A stretch of DNA of 64,000 bases from Atrina japonica (lineage: Eukaryota > Mollusca > Bivalvia > Pterioida > Pinnidae), in contig BROG01000075.1 in NCBI GenBank assembly GCA_030159075.1, forward strand, positions 586,001-650,000, written 5' to 3'. Shown here one piece after another: positions 53,331 through 64,000 of this stretch; positions within the stretch are counted from its first letter, which is position 1, and each line of letters begins with the position of its first letter. The notes below the pieces were generated by a model, which was given only the letters and a program-made list of their open reading frames with translations, did no database searches and was not told the origin of the DNA. A program made the translations under genes and the position numbers.

Positions 53331-53864
53331 AAGTGTTACAAGTGAGAGAAGCCTGCCGCTTTGACGTAAGTCATCTGTTTGAGTTTGAAACAAAATACTG
53401 TACATATTATTGGTGACGTCATTTAAAAAATGAATCATTTTGACGGGGCGAAAAACAAGCAAACCATTTTGGGATAGGTGTTAAAATCCCTTATGATATT
53501 AGTATAACCAAGAGATAGGAAACATCATAAGATTAACATATTGCAGCGTGTTAAACCATTCATTGAACCGTTATTATCAGTTTATTCCTCCTTTACATAC
53601 ATTTACATATCTCACCTTTCCTTCAAAATACCCACACTTGAACAAGACATGCTTTTTTTGTTTTGTTCTTTGAAACGTTACAAAAATGACTTGTGGACCA
53701 ATCAAGTTTTATCGTGAAAATCGTAAGATCCAGTAAAATAAAAAGTAACATTACAGAGAACTGTAAACACTTTTATTTGTATCTGACTTTTTATCATTAA
53801 GCAGCATATTGATTTTTGTTGTTTTTTCTTTATAATCATAAAAATTCATTTAGCTGTATTCATT
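53331..53864. other. Unassigned sequence
   Basis: No gene or repeat recognised between satellite and the next mobile element tail. Confidence 0.45.
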
Positions 53865-54157
53865 TACCCCTGACTCTTTCCGGACACCAGGGCCTGACAC
53901 CATAAAACTTAAGGAATACTTAAGTCTAAATATTTTACTCAGTCTTAGCTGAATGACTGAGCAGGCCAAGTTGAGAATATTCTCAGACTTGAGTAAATTC
54001 TCAAATTTTATGGTGCCGCTCCTAGGTCCAATTCCATTTGAGATTGAAAATTGTTCCTCATGTTGAGATAATTTGTATCTCAAGTTTGTCGTGTTATGAT
54101 GGACCTAGAGTTTTGATTATCCACTAGTACTTCTTCATTGTACTTTATGATACATTT
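53865..54157 (+). mobile_element. Penelope-like 3' tail, divergent subfamily
   Basis: Blocks CTGACTCTTTCCGGACACCA, CTCATGTTGAGATAATTTG and TTTGTCGTGTTATGATGGAC align with 33855 and 48068. A segment in the middle (about 53895-54015) contains the inverted pair ACTTAAGTCT / AGACTTGAGT and could be a small foldback insertion. Confidence 0.6.
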
Positions 54158-54467
54158 ATATACTTTTGCTGTTATAGTTTTTGTTGTTGTTGTTGCTGCT
54201 GTCGTACTGTTGTTTAACGACTCACACAAGAATCTTTCACTCATATAGAAACGTCACCAAATGCCGGCAAAGTGTTTCTAATTTTCGCCTATGATTGGAA
54301 CTAACGGCCATCGAGCAGTGAGGGTCCTTTAACGTGCCGACACTTACTGTGAACCTCGGTTTTCACTGTTACATCCGAAGGACAGGAAAAGCCAGCCGCC
54401 TCCGCCAAGGCTCGAACTTGCGACCCTCCGGTTGCGAATCGCGCACTTTCCCGCGGATATACTTTTG
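54158..54467 (-). mobile_element. tRNA-derived SINE with 11-bp target duplication
   Basis: ATATACTTTTG flanks the element on both sides (54158-54168 and 54457-54467). On the minus strand the element (54456 to 54169) starts with a partial tRNA-like head holding a B-box (GCAAGTTCGAGCC). A body with TTAACGTGCCG on the plus strand follows, ending in a (CAA)n tail. The head lacks the A-box half, so the copy is slightly 5'-truncated. SINEs have no protein and rely on a LINE. Confidence 0.85.
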
Positions 54468-55553
54468 TAAATGAAATGCAATTGATAAGGGATGTGTAAC
54501 TGATGAATGAACATTAAGTTCGTTCTTTATACTGCATTTACTAAAATTTCAATTCCTTAGAATTTTTAAATGATCAGAAAACATAAACCTTCAAATTAAA
54601 TATTGCATTTGCTGAAAATTTTAGACAACCAAAACATTTGATATGGCATATTGATACAGTTATATTTCTGTAAAGTATAAACTAGAATAGTACAAATATA
54701 CGTAACAAACACATATTTGATAAATTATTACAGACCAATTATCTATCGAACGGATCAATTCAAATCACCTGCTCATATTTACATTCAACGAATGTTGATA
54801 TTTACAATTGACACATTGATTGTAATAGATAATAATGTCAGTCTGATCTTTCTGGTACAGTGTTACATATAGGATGTAATAGCATATGTCGTTATTCTGT
54901 CATAACAATTCCAAAATTTTATCAACAAATGAAGATAACACGGGACGCTATATTAAAATTAACGCCCTATAGAATCTAGAAAGAACAACGATGCATCATT
55001 AATAGTAAAGTTTAATTGCTTTCCATAACATTAAACAAAATCGTAAATACGCATCTTGTTGTGTAAATAAATCATTGTTGCATATCTAAAAAATAACGAG
55101 CTTTTAAAACAAATCGAACATGATCTAATGACATATGAGCACCGCATTTACGCAACATTATATATGCAAACATTAGCTGTCGAATTTAATGTTCGTAGAA
55201 AACCAGTAGAGACAGTCTGCTTCGTAGGTCATTGATTTGAAGTAAAATTAAGCTAAACTGTAAACACGATTCCTAGGAATGACTACCGTACTTCGCACTG
55301 AATGCTAACACAGAACTGCATAAATACATCAATATGATAAAATTAACGTAAATGCGCACTTATAAAAATCATGGTGGACTTCTCCTTATTTGATTATGTA
55401 ATTCCAAACGTCTTGTAAGGTACTTAGAGTCAATCAGTGAAATTATGCCTGTGTATACTCAGTGGGTAAGACTAAAAACCATTTCCTAGTTAAAATGACA
55501 TTCTAGTACATGTTTAACTAGCCACTTTCATTCTGAAGTGAATCCATTCACAA
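54468..55553. other. Unassigned AT-rich sequence
   Basis: No gene or repeat recognised over 1.1 kb. Confidence 0.45.
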
Positions 55554-55554
55554 A

Positions 55555-55766
55555 AGAAAACATAAAAAAACCTTGCCACATTCATGGAATTGATACCCAG
55601 ATGTTATTTAAAGCCAACGATAAGAATGGTTTGCCATTCCCATATGTAGTGTATATAGTTTGTCATTTACATTTTTCCCGGTTTTGTTTAAATACAAAAA
55701 TCTTAAATTATTTCAATCGTCGGAGAAAACATAAAAAAACCTTGCCACATTCATGGAATTGATACC
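55555..55766. repeat. 43-bp exact direct repeats 169 bp apart
   Basis: The same 43 bp (starting AGAAAACATAAAAAAACC, ending GAATTGATACC) occurs at 55555-55597 and 55724-55766. The spacer is unrelated. Confidence 0.93.
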
Positions 55767-56659
55767 AGATTTCTGTTTTGATATTCAAAATTTTGTTCAT
55801 TTGTTACATCCCAAAAACCTTTAGTTACAGGATCGGAAATTCCAGAATAGGTGTGCATGGTTTCTTAGGCCCCTATAAATAGATGAGAATATTTATCAAT
55901 GGGAATTTCATTGATGTTGAAAGTAATTCGGACTGATCGCAGTATGAAACAACGAAATTGTCAGATAATTAAATAGATGCAATGAAATATACGATGAAAT
56001 ATGAGCTATTGTAATCTGTTCATCGAGTTACACGCGATTAGTTTCACTGGGGTTTTTATAAACTGATATTTAGGAAAATGTAGACAGTCTTAAGGGAATT
56101 CTATTATCTCCGAATGATTTACTATACACGAGTGACAGAAATGAGAAACATGTGTAATTCAATTTATTTAATGAACTATAAATAATTGTTTGATAGCGAA
56201 TAATGTAATAGAATTGTCCAGTGGTAAAGTCTTCTGTAACAAATATTTCAAGTGTCATTTAAGTTTTACAGAAACACACTGGGAGGCACACGTAGTGTTT
56301 TACGTTAGAGGCAATCAAAACCGTTGTTAAAGGGCGATGACAACTTATCAATTACTTTACACATGGGGAATGAAAACACGGTGGTAATGTTAACATCATT
56401 TTGTCCGATATAAAGGGTAATAGGAACGTACAATATGTCGAAAATAAAAGGTGAATAACAGTGTTGATATTCATGGTATTTCTGTTTAGCAGTACTAAAA
56501 ATACATAGCTACAAAATAAAAATATGTATACAATTTCATTTAATTGAAAAACAAACTACCAACCTAATCTTATTTTACTCTACATTAATTGGTTTATTCA
56601 GAGTATATGACAATAACATCGCTTGATTCTTCCCCATGCTTCACCAATCAGATCCTTAA
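55767..56659. other. Unassigned AT-rich sequence
   Basis: No gene or repeat recognised. Confidence 0.45.
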
Positions 56660-56747
56660 CAAACTAATGAAATTTTCACCGAGTTTGACCTTTTTCCATG
56701 TAACATTTGCGACGTTGTGGCATGCTAACAGCCGACCCAGCATTTGT
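56660..56747 (+). mobile_element. Penelope-like tail fragment
   Basis: TTTCCATGTAACATTTG style block (TTTTTCCATGTAACATTTGC) and GTGGCATGCTAACAG match 38690-38735. The match ends where the MITE begins. Confidence 0.5.
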
Positions 56748-57009
56748 TCAGGTGAATTTCACGTGTTTTATCATTTTTCATGAAATTAACGTTCATTTCA
56801 AGTATAACCTCTATTAACGTTAATTAACGTGAAATGTTTCATGTGCATCCCTGTGAAGAACTGTCCTGTTAAATGGCTTGCAAGCACAATATATTTTATT
56901 CACGTGAATCAAATTTAACGTGAAATGAACGTGACTTTTATTCACGTGATTTTAATGTTTAAGCTCGATTAACAAGAAATTCAAATAATTGCATATGAAA
57001 TTCACCTGA
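56748..57009. mobile_element. 262-bp MITE with 14-bp perfect terminal inverted repeats
   Basis: TCAGGTGAATTTCA at the left end, and its exact reverse complement at the right end. The interior is rich in AACGTGAAAT and CACGTGA motifs in both orientations. It has no coding capacity. Confidence 0.75.
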
Positions 57010-57065
57010 CCAACATAATTTCTTAATTGGTTCCCGACTGACTACTACACTTCGGCCAATCAAAT

Positions 57066-57810
57066 TACGCGTTGAATCATAAGAAGAAAAAGTTAGCGGT
57101 GTCCTTTATTTTGATATTTAGATATATAGACAACATTTTGTCAATTAATAATGACAATTTTCATACATATGTCCCCAATATATCCCAGCGAACTAGAAAT
57201 TATAGATACAACAGAATCAAGCACACACACTTCATACTTAGACATTTTACTTAATATAAACACAGACAGGAAATTAGCAACTAAGCTATACGACAAACGC
57301 AACGATTTCGGCTTTCCCATCGTAAATTTTCCACATTCAAGTAGTAATATCCCTCAGTCACCCGCATTTGGAGTTTATATTTCACAAATGATCCGATATG
57401 CCAGGGCGTGTACAACATATGAAGATTTCATATACAGAGGTAAACTACTCACTGACAAATTATTGACACAGGGATATCGAAAATCGCGTTTAATGTCAAC
57501 GTTCCGCAAATTTTACGGTCAGTATAATAGTCTTGTTTGCGACTACTCTGTTTCACTAAGTGAAATGTTGAGTTGACTTTTCGTTGGCGGTTGTTGAGAC
57601 GTCTGTACCAATTGTGACGAGGATTCACTCCTCACGTATTTCATTGGACTTGACTTTGGACTCACGGCGGGTGTGACCGGTCAACAGGGGATGCTTACTC
57701 CTCCGTGGCACGTGATCCCACCTCTTGGTTTCTAGAGGTCTGTGTTTGTCCATTTTTACCGGATTTGTATCTATGTCCTAGACATTCTATTGATTTATAC
57801 TTTGGTATCT
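57066..57810 (+). mobile_element. Penelope-like element, 5'-truncated 3' end
   Basis: Starts at KKKKLAVSF, then FRYIDNIL (motif C with N for D), a frame change near 57160, then YDKRNDFGFPIVNFPH and VYISQMIRYARACTTYE (open frame 57151-57576). The 3' tail follows to TATACTTTGGTATCTGA. It is very close to 62560-63300 and to 19505-20300, so the family moved recently. Confidence 0.82.
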
Positions 57811-57963
57811 GAATTTTTTTTATATTCCACAAAATTAGCACTTTAAGCTGTAAGAGTTATTATATCTTATGCTTCTATCCAAGAAAGCTTAAGGCTAGGC
57901 TCTGTCGTAAATAAACCAGGCCTACTACAGATTGAAAAAAAGGTATTCTTTTTTCAAACTGCC

Positions 57964-58546
57964 TCAGAGTAGACGTTTGATGTTGTATACGTTGCTATGA
58001 AACAAAGTAACGTGAAATCTCGTCGAAATCCTCCGGTCAGATTTCTGCCCGAATGAGATTGGGCCGTACCGGTTATTTTGGAGTGAAGCAGAAATACAAC
58101 CGGGTTCCAGTTTACAAAAATCGTGCCTGGTGAGCGCGTGCATTATCATGCAAAAGTCGGAAGCATCGTAGTCTCGTTTTTAGACGGGGAATTTTGTAGT
58201 AATTCTTTAATTTTTCAGAACAACCTTTTTATGGAAGTTCCTGAGACCGTTTTGCCTTTTGGCAACTCAATGGAGTTTGAATTGTTATCGAAGAAAATTA
58301 CATACAAAAACTTGTTCATCGTTTGCAATCGCTTGGTAATACTTGGGCATCTCGCATTTTGGTGGGCCAAATTCGGCTGGAACTCTTTGGTTCAAAATAG
58401 TAAACCCAAGTCTCATCACCAGTCATTGAATTCTTGAAAGCCTTTTTTTTATATTTAAGGTACATTGTCATGAGTGTTTTTGCACTCCTGTAACTTTGTC
58501 GAGAATTGGAACAGTTATAAATAAGTAAAAGTGAAAAAAGTGACAT
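57964..58546 (-). pseudogene. mariner-type transposase fragment
   Basis: The minus-strand frame 58316-58546 holds MTGDETWVYYFEPKSS, the signature around the first catalytic Asp of mariner transposases, which cut and paste the element at TA sites. Further down, in another frame, LLHDNARAHQARF matches the second catalytic Asp region. Frameshifts separate the two, and the N-terminal DNA-binding domain and terminal repeats are not found. Confidence 0.8.
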
Positions 58547-58677
58547 ATGTATGTTAATGATTGCTTCATATTTTGGAAGTTAAGATATAAGAATTTTTTT
58601 TATTAGAAGTGTAGATATCGTATAATAAGTACTGTATAATATTGAATTGTTTTGTATTAGGAAGAGTAGATTAAAGA
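58547..58677. other. Unassigned sequence
   Basis: Short AT-rich spacer. Confidence 0.4.
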
Positions 58678-58790
58678 TGAAATACTGATGGATAATCGAA
58701 ACTCCAAGTCCAATTCAAATTAGATATACAAATGTTCTCGACATGAAGAACAATTGCATATCTCGAACAGAATAGAACCAGGGCCCGAGG
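58678..58790 (-). mobile_element. Penelope-like tail fragment
   Basis: The minus strand reads TTGGACTTGGAGTTTCGATT and TTCTTCATGTCGAGAAC, matching the end part of the 33855 and 53865 tails. Confidence 0.5.
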
Positions 58791-59107
58791 TCACCAAATT
58801 TACTTAATACTCAAGCTTAATTTATATTCTATTATTTTGACTACATAGTTGCAAGATACTCTGGGTGAATAGGAAACATATTACAATTTTACATTAGTCA
58901 CATATAAATATTTGCGTCACACTTATGATGTTCCTGTAAAAAAATAAATAACAAGAAGAACAATTGCGAATCCCAAATATCAGAAAAATAAATACTTGCC
59001 AGCATTGAAATTGCTTTATAATTAGGAAATGTGGATATAATAAAGTATATAGTCCCCCGATTAATCTCCCTGTTATAACATCAAACCCGCATAACGCCAC
59101 TGTTTCT

Positions 59108-59526
59108 TATTATAAACATAATACCCAAGTTATAATGCTCAAGACGGTCGTTTCTGTCAATTAGTCTTCATCAGTTGAGCTCCAATTTTAAAGGGATTTT
59201 CTAAAGGAAAAGTGGTATAATACAAGCCAAATAATATATCCAAATGCCTAGCCAAATCCGTGTAAGAGTAACCACCAGAAAAGGGTGACTAGAGTAGCCT
59301 TTGAATAATTGAGAATTTAAATGGTGTTATCAGTGTCAATTATTATTTAAGTATAAGATTATCAGCTGGTACCGATATACCAGGTATTAGGTTTATGTAT
59401 ACCCTCGTGGACTCAAACGGTCCACCAGCAATGGCAACGACCTAGTGGTTATAAATATTATAAACATAATACCCAAGTTATAATGCTCAAGACGATCGTT
59501 TCTGTCAATTAGTCTTCATCAGTTGA
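59108..59526. repeat. 71-bp direct repeats 348 bp apart
   Basis: 59108-59178 and 59456-59526 are nearly identical (AATACCCAAGTTATAATGCT, TTTCTGTCAATTAGTCTTCA), with one G/A difference. Similar CCGATTAATC/CGTTATAACACCAA phrases lie outside both copies. Confidence 0.9.
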
Positions 59527-60639
59527 AAACAAACTTCCTCCCATATAATCCCCTCGTTATAACACCAACACCGGAATACTGCCATCCGCCACTGATTATC
59601 CGGTACAAATGGTCATTTATACATGATTAATCCCTCGAACGTATTGCCAGACCAAGTAAAAAAACACATGAGAGAAAAACCGTTAGCCGATAGTCGCTTT
59701 TTTATTTAATATTACGACCGCGAATGGAGAGGAGATAAGTCGAACGTCGAGTGTCACAATTTTCAAATTTCGCTTCCGTGAGAGTTGGAAAAAAATCAAC
59801 ACTTCATGTTTTTACAAAGCAATTATCACACCTCAAAAATAATTATGAGTAAATTGAGGATATAAAATAAAACATTTGTATCACCGGCCTGTTAAAGATT
59901 TCTTTTAAACATAAACCATAAAAGCTAACATTAGAAATGTTTCCGGGTTAAAGTTAGAAACCGGTACAGATTTTCCGGCCGTCGAACATATACATATTTT
60001 GGACGGTTTAATTTTGGCCATTTAAATAGGGTGACCAAATTGTCCTAACTCAAACAATAGACAAAATATCCAAATTTACGGTATTGAGTTGTAAACAGGA
60101 TATGATATACAGCAGAGATTAAAGGCATGAAAACGACCATACCTCACAAATAGTAAACCTAGATTATTGCCAAACCCGTTATACCACCATAATTAAGGAA
60201 AACAAAAAGTGGAGGTATACCTTTATCTATTGACCTTGGGAGATGAAATTGTACGAGAGCTTTAAAATTCAATGTCTGCGTTTTAATTTTACATTGAGAA
60301 CCTTTAAAAGTTGTAAGTACACTCAAAATGATCGTTTATATACATGTGTTGGTGTATCTAAGTGTATTGAGGATTGCACATTAATTCCTCTTTCTTTCTT
60401 TTGCCCTGGTTGCTCAATGAGAATTACACCTAAATACATACTATAATTGTATGGGAAATGTTTACCACCGGTTAAGCAATTTCATTTGAGCACAAGTGTT
60501 TTGTGAATAAACATATTGATATCATCGGTGAAGATGATTTAATTTATGTAGGACATATATTGAACGTCAGACATGGTGCTTCAAGTTATACGCCTATACA
60601 AGGCCAGGTTTATCCACTAAAAATACAATGTACAGGTAC
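59527..60639. other. Unassigned sequence
   Basis: Includes a plus-strand 67-residue cysteine-bearing frame at 60243-60446 (CxxxCTLIPLSFFCPGCS) that I do not recognise and that lacks clear context. Confidence 0.4.
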
Positions 60640-60990
60640 AGAAATGTCAACCGTAAGGAGCTCCAGGAATCAAATACAAATATGGTAAACATTGGACAAA
60701 AAGAACAAAGGTAGAATCAGGTGTCATGGAGGAGTAATACATCCTGTATCTACTGGCCACACCAGACATGAAACCACAGTCACATAAAAATCTAAACGAT
60801 TGAGAAATAAACCCTTGTCACAGCGGTTAGAGATCTTGTGAGAAGGTGACTCAAAATTTGAGTGTATGGAAAATGACAATGGTAAAAATGTCATTTTATC
60901 GACGGTAAAATTTGCAAAAGATTGACTTAAAACGAGATTTTTTATAACCTTGTGACAACGACTTATCAATTAGTAGTTGTCCTTGTATTT
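60640..60990 (-). mobile_element. Degraded Penelope-like 3' end, minus strand
   Basis: Minus-strand remnant with tail blocks in the order seen at 19505 (plus strand AATCAGGTGTCATGGAGGAG, ATGAAACCACAGTCACA) and coding remains before GACGGTAAAATTTGCAAAAG. Strongly diverged. Confidence 0.6.
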
Positions 60991-61419
60991 GTACATCTAG
61001 ATGCATTAAGTTGATTAATTAATTTCCATTTGGTAAACAAGGCAATAATTGCAGTAAAGATACTCGTATATCAAAATGCGTTCAAATAGCATACCATCAA
61101 CAAATATTTATTTCATTTGTGTAGAATTCCAATCAATAATGTCCAAACAATGCTTTTTTGTTTAAAATCTGCAGACCTGGGCAACTTTTATTCCAAACGG
61201 GATAAACTCAAATTAGCTTCAAATTATGGATACATATAAAATGCCAAAAGTAAAGGCTATATCTGTTATATATAGGAGCGTGGTTGTTGTAAGGTAAGAA
61301 CGTGGGGTATCAATAGAAGTAGCAAAACATACTATAATGTCTCAGTTTAATACCAATTTGACTGAATAAATTAATTCTTCTACACAACACTGTCACATGT
61401 TCATGTGCTTCATCTCCTT
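60991..61419. other. Unassigned sequence between inverted elements
   Basis: No feature recognised. Confidence 0.4.
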
Positions 61420-63300
61420 TCAAATACAATCCTATCGGGCATGTCATCACCGGCGACGTTTCTATTCCTCAAAAGTCTTATTTTAAGGGGCCATAAATAC
61501 CGGGAAGCCCGTTCCTTTAATTGGCGTCAGAATTTCAGTTTAGTTATGAATTCTGTCGAAGATTATGCCAGACAATGGGTTAAACATGAAGACGTAGAAC
61601 CAGACACTTTGTCTGAATGGCTAAAAGTCACACGATGGTTGATGAAATCTCGTATTCGAAAACTTAAAGGGACTATGAAAACACGTTACCCCTCTGTATT
61701 TAGTGACCCAGAAGTAGTAACTGAACTGGATAGATTACATGACCAATATGTACTGGTACCAGCAAACAAAGCCTCAAATAATATAGTTTTTATTTGTAAG
61801 GCACATTACTATAATTGTTTATAAGAAGAACTTGGGTTTAATACGAATTCTGGTAATCCTACATACACACGTAGCTCACTTTCAAAGGACGAAATCCTTC
61901 TAAATCACGTGTCCGTATTACGCTCATTTGATATACCTACAACGGATACCGATTTTGAGCTACCATATTTATATTCGATACCTAAACTTCATAAAACCCC
62001 ATATAAGCAAAGATACATAGCAGGATCCAGCAAATGTTTTACCAAACCTTTATCTTTACTCCTTACCAAGATATTGATAGCCATTAAGGAGAAACTTCAA
62101 CAATACTGTACAATTGCTTATTCCAGAAGCGGTGTAAATCAGATGTGGATACTATAAAATTCTAAACAGCTTTTAGAAAATTTGAAGACACACAATTTTT
62201 CTCGAATTCACAGTATCGAAACATATGACTTTTCTACTCTTTACACAACTATTCCACATAAAAAATTAAAGACCTTTTAGCATCATAGGCAACTGTTTTT
62301 TCACTAAAGGTGCTACCCGAAAATTTAAATATCTAGTGATTGGCTATCGAGATACTTATTTTGTCAGCGACCACTCTGATTCTACACATAAATACACTGA
62401 AGTTGATATAAAAAACATGCTGGAATTTCTAATAGACAATATATTTGTAATGTTCGGAGACGTGGCCTTTCAACATAGTGTCCGCATTCCTATGGGAGCC
62501 AATTATGCCACTTTATTGGCCGACCTGTTCCTTTATTCATACGAAGCAGACTTCATTCAGAAACTGCTGAATTAAAAGAAGAAAAAGTTAGCAGTGTCCT
62601 TTAATTTGACATTTAGATATATCGACGACGTATTGTCAATTAATAATGACAATTTTCATACATATGTCAATGCGATATATCCCAGCGAACTAGAAATTAA
62701 AGATACAACAGAATCAAGCACACACGCTTCATACTTAGACATTTTACTTAATATAGACACAGACGGGAAATTGGCAACTAAGCTATACGACAAACGCGAC
62801 GATTTCGGCTTTCCCATCGTAAATTTTCCACATTTAAGTAGTAATATCCCTCAGTCACCCGCATTTGGAGTTTATATTTCACAAATGATCCGATATGCCA
62901 GGGCGTGTACAACATATGAAGATTTCATATACAGAGGTAAACTACTCACTGACAAATTATTGACACAGGGATTACGATAACCGCGTTTAAAGTCATCGTT
63001 CCGCAAATTTTACGGTCGGTATAATAGTCTTGTTTGCGACTACTCTGTTTCACAAATTGAAATGTTGAGTTGCCTTTTCGTTGGCGGTTGTTGAGACGTC
63101 TGTACCAATTGTGACGAGTATTCACTCCTTATGTGTTTCATTGGACTTGACTGTGGACTCACGGCGGGTGTAACCGGTAAACAGGGGATGCTTACTCCTC
63201 CATGACATCTGATCCCACCTCTTGGTTTCCAGAGGTCTGTGTTTGTCCATTTTCCGGATTCGTATCTATTTCCAGGTCATCCTGTTGATTTATACTGTGG
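61420..63300 (+). pseudogene. Penelope-like reverse transcriptase, longest copy
   Basis: The coding part reads GDVSIPQ, a frame change, then REARSFNWRQNFSLVMNSVE, YVLVPANKASNNIVFICK (place of the Penelope/telomerase DKG-type motif), YLYSIPKLHKTPYKQRY, TYDFSTLYTTIPH (motif A), IPMGANYATLLADLFLYS (motif B) and FRYIDDVLSINN (motif C). It ends YGRYNSLVC. TAA stops near 61823, 62156 and 62573 and frame changes near 62270 kill it. A 3' tail with GGGGATGCTTACTCC follows to the ATC microsatellite. There is no GIY-YIG endonuclease after the RT. I think it belongs to the Naiad-type clade, in which the endonuclease is N-terminal and lost here by truncation. Confidence 0.82.
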
Positions 63301-63301
63301 T

Positions 63302-63352
<51 letters not shown>

Positions 63353-63353
63353 T
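63302..63353. repeat. ATC trinucleotide microsatellite
   Basis: (ATC)n fused directly to the 3' end of the Penelope-like copy. Confidence 0.97.
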
Positions 63354-63459
63354 GTTTAAGACTTTGAATTAATCGTATAAGGTGGCATCAAGTGTCATTG
63401 AGGAATAAGTATCCTCTGCCGACCAGTCACTGGTGAATCCAAATGGTGTATATATTTCT

Positions 63460-63610
63460 GTCTGTGTCTGTCTGTATGTATGTTTCTGTCTTTATGTATG
63501 TATGTATGAATGAATGTATGTGTATGTATGTATGCATGTATGTATGTATGTATGTATGTATGTATGTATGTATGTATGTATGTATGTATGTATGTATGTG
63601 TGTATTTATG

Positions 63611-63642
<32 letters not shown>

Positions 63643-63690
63643 TGTATGTATGTATGTATGTATGTATGTTTGTATGTATGTATGCATGAA
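63460..63690. repeat. TATG tetranucleotide microsatellite
   Basis: About 230 bp of (TATG)n with few interruptions. The open frames on both strands (YVCM and YIHT periods) are by-products. Confidence 0.97.
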
Positions 63691-63931
63691 TGAATATAAA
63701 GAAATATATATTGACTGATTAGATTCCAATTATCTTTATATCCAAGATATTTGCTATCACCGAATTGATAAACATGTACGAATGTGCTCCAGTTACCATT
63801 GGATCAGTTTTTCCGAATTTTCATAAAGATAAATCTTTTGTCTATATTCACAGCATTTAAAATCAATTGTAGATCAAAGAAAATCACAAATAATGAATAA
63901 AATGATGATATAATTCAAAATATATAATTAT

Positions 63932-64000
63932 CCCCCAAACGAAGTTTGGGAGACATGCTGTGTTTGCTCTGTTTCTTCGTCGTCGTCTTCTTTTTCTTTC
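63932..64000 (+). repeat. Start of hairpin-led interspersed repeat
   Basis: Opens with the perfect hairpin CCCAAAC-GAA-GTTTGGG (63934-63950), then AGACATGCTGTGTTTGCTC and a TCG/TTC-rich run to the window edge. I recall similar sequences as dispersed repeats in bivalves. Confidence 0.55.

Noticed and set aside
60243..60446. Cysteine-bearing 67-residue frame as a Penelope N-terminal CxC domain
   Set aside because: It lies over 900 bp before the RT, shows no GIY-YIG motif and is separated by an opposite-strand element.
63056..63300. SECIS element in the Penelope-like 3' tail
   Set aside because: The ATGA-AA-GA core could not be placed with confidence, and the stops in this copy are TAA, not TGA.
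63427..63729. Open frames of repeated YVCM or YIHT on opposite strands
   Set aside because: Direct translation of a TATG microsatellite.

Overview
This is an AT-rich, intron-bearing invertebrate nuclear sequence, most likely from a mollusc and probably a bivalve. No bacterial-style gene packing, tRNA gene, rRNA gene or CRISPR array is visible. The lineage guess rests on the mix of repeats: Penelope-like reverse transcriptases with a 3' tail containing GGGGATGCTTACTCC, mollusc-type LINE C-termini, a tRNA-derived SINE, and a hairpin (CCCAAAC-GAA-GTTTGGG) that I remember as common in bivalve genomes. That memory is not proof. Most of the window is repeats and transposon remains.

Layout. 1-690: minisatellites. 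690-4178: mostly unassigned DNA with two tandem copies of a small inverted-repeat element (2579-3028). 4179-7330: decayed LINE on the minus strand. 7688-13296: two direct copies of a 2.4-2.9 kb unit bounded by GC-rich hairpins. 13780-13857: a large hairpin. 14319-14554: a third copy of the small element. 15182-16742: a possible foldback element holding an 88-bp array and two strand-symmetric palindrome arrays. 17416-18950: a LINE fragment with a 39-bp minisatellite at its 3' end. 19505-20300: Penelope-like element. 21510-23640: LINE ends and a 237-bp duplication. 25655-26655: a 61-bp satellite.

28411-34935 holds the one convincing host gene. Six exons with matching splice phases encode a 229-residue secreted or membrane-tethered protein with a signal peptide, a cysteine-rich module, one EGF-like domain and a hydrophobic C-terminus. 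36179-38170 is a very odd stretch made almost only of G and T, with duplicated flanks.

38744-48067 is a nearly complete Ty3/Gypsy LTR retrotransposon on the minus strand: two LTRs, a 4-bp target duplication, intact gag, a broken pol, and a broken env-like region resembling F-type fusion proteins. It landed inside an older repeat. A 10-bp stem-loop sits just after the gag stop, where pol is in the -1 frame.

49900-53330 is a 45-bp satellite with a 315-bp higher-order period. 53865-54470: a SINE with target duplications. 56748-57009: a MITE. 57066-57810: a Penelope-like 3' end. 57960-58546: a mariner fossil. 61420-63300: the longest Penelope-like copy, ending at an ATC microsatellite. 63460-63690 is a TATG microsatellite, and the window ends in the start of another hairpin-bearing repeat.
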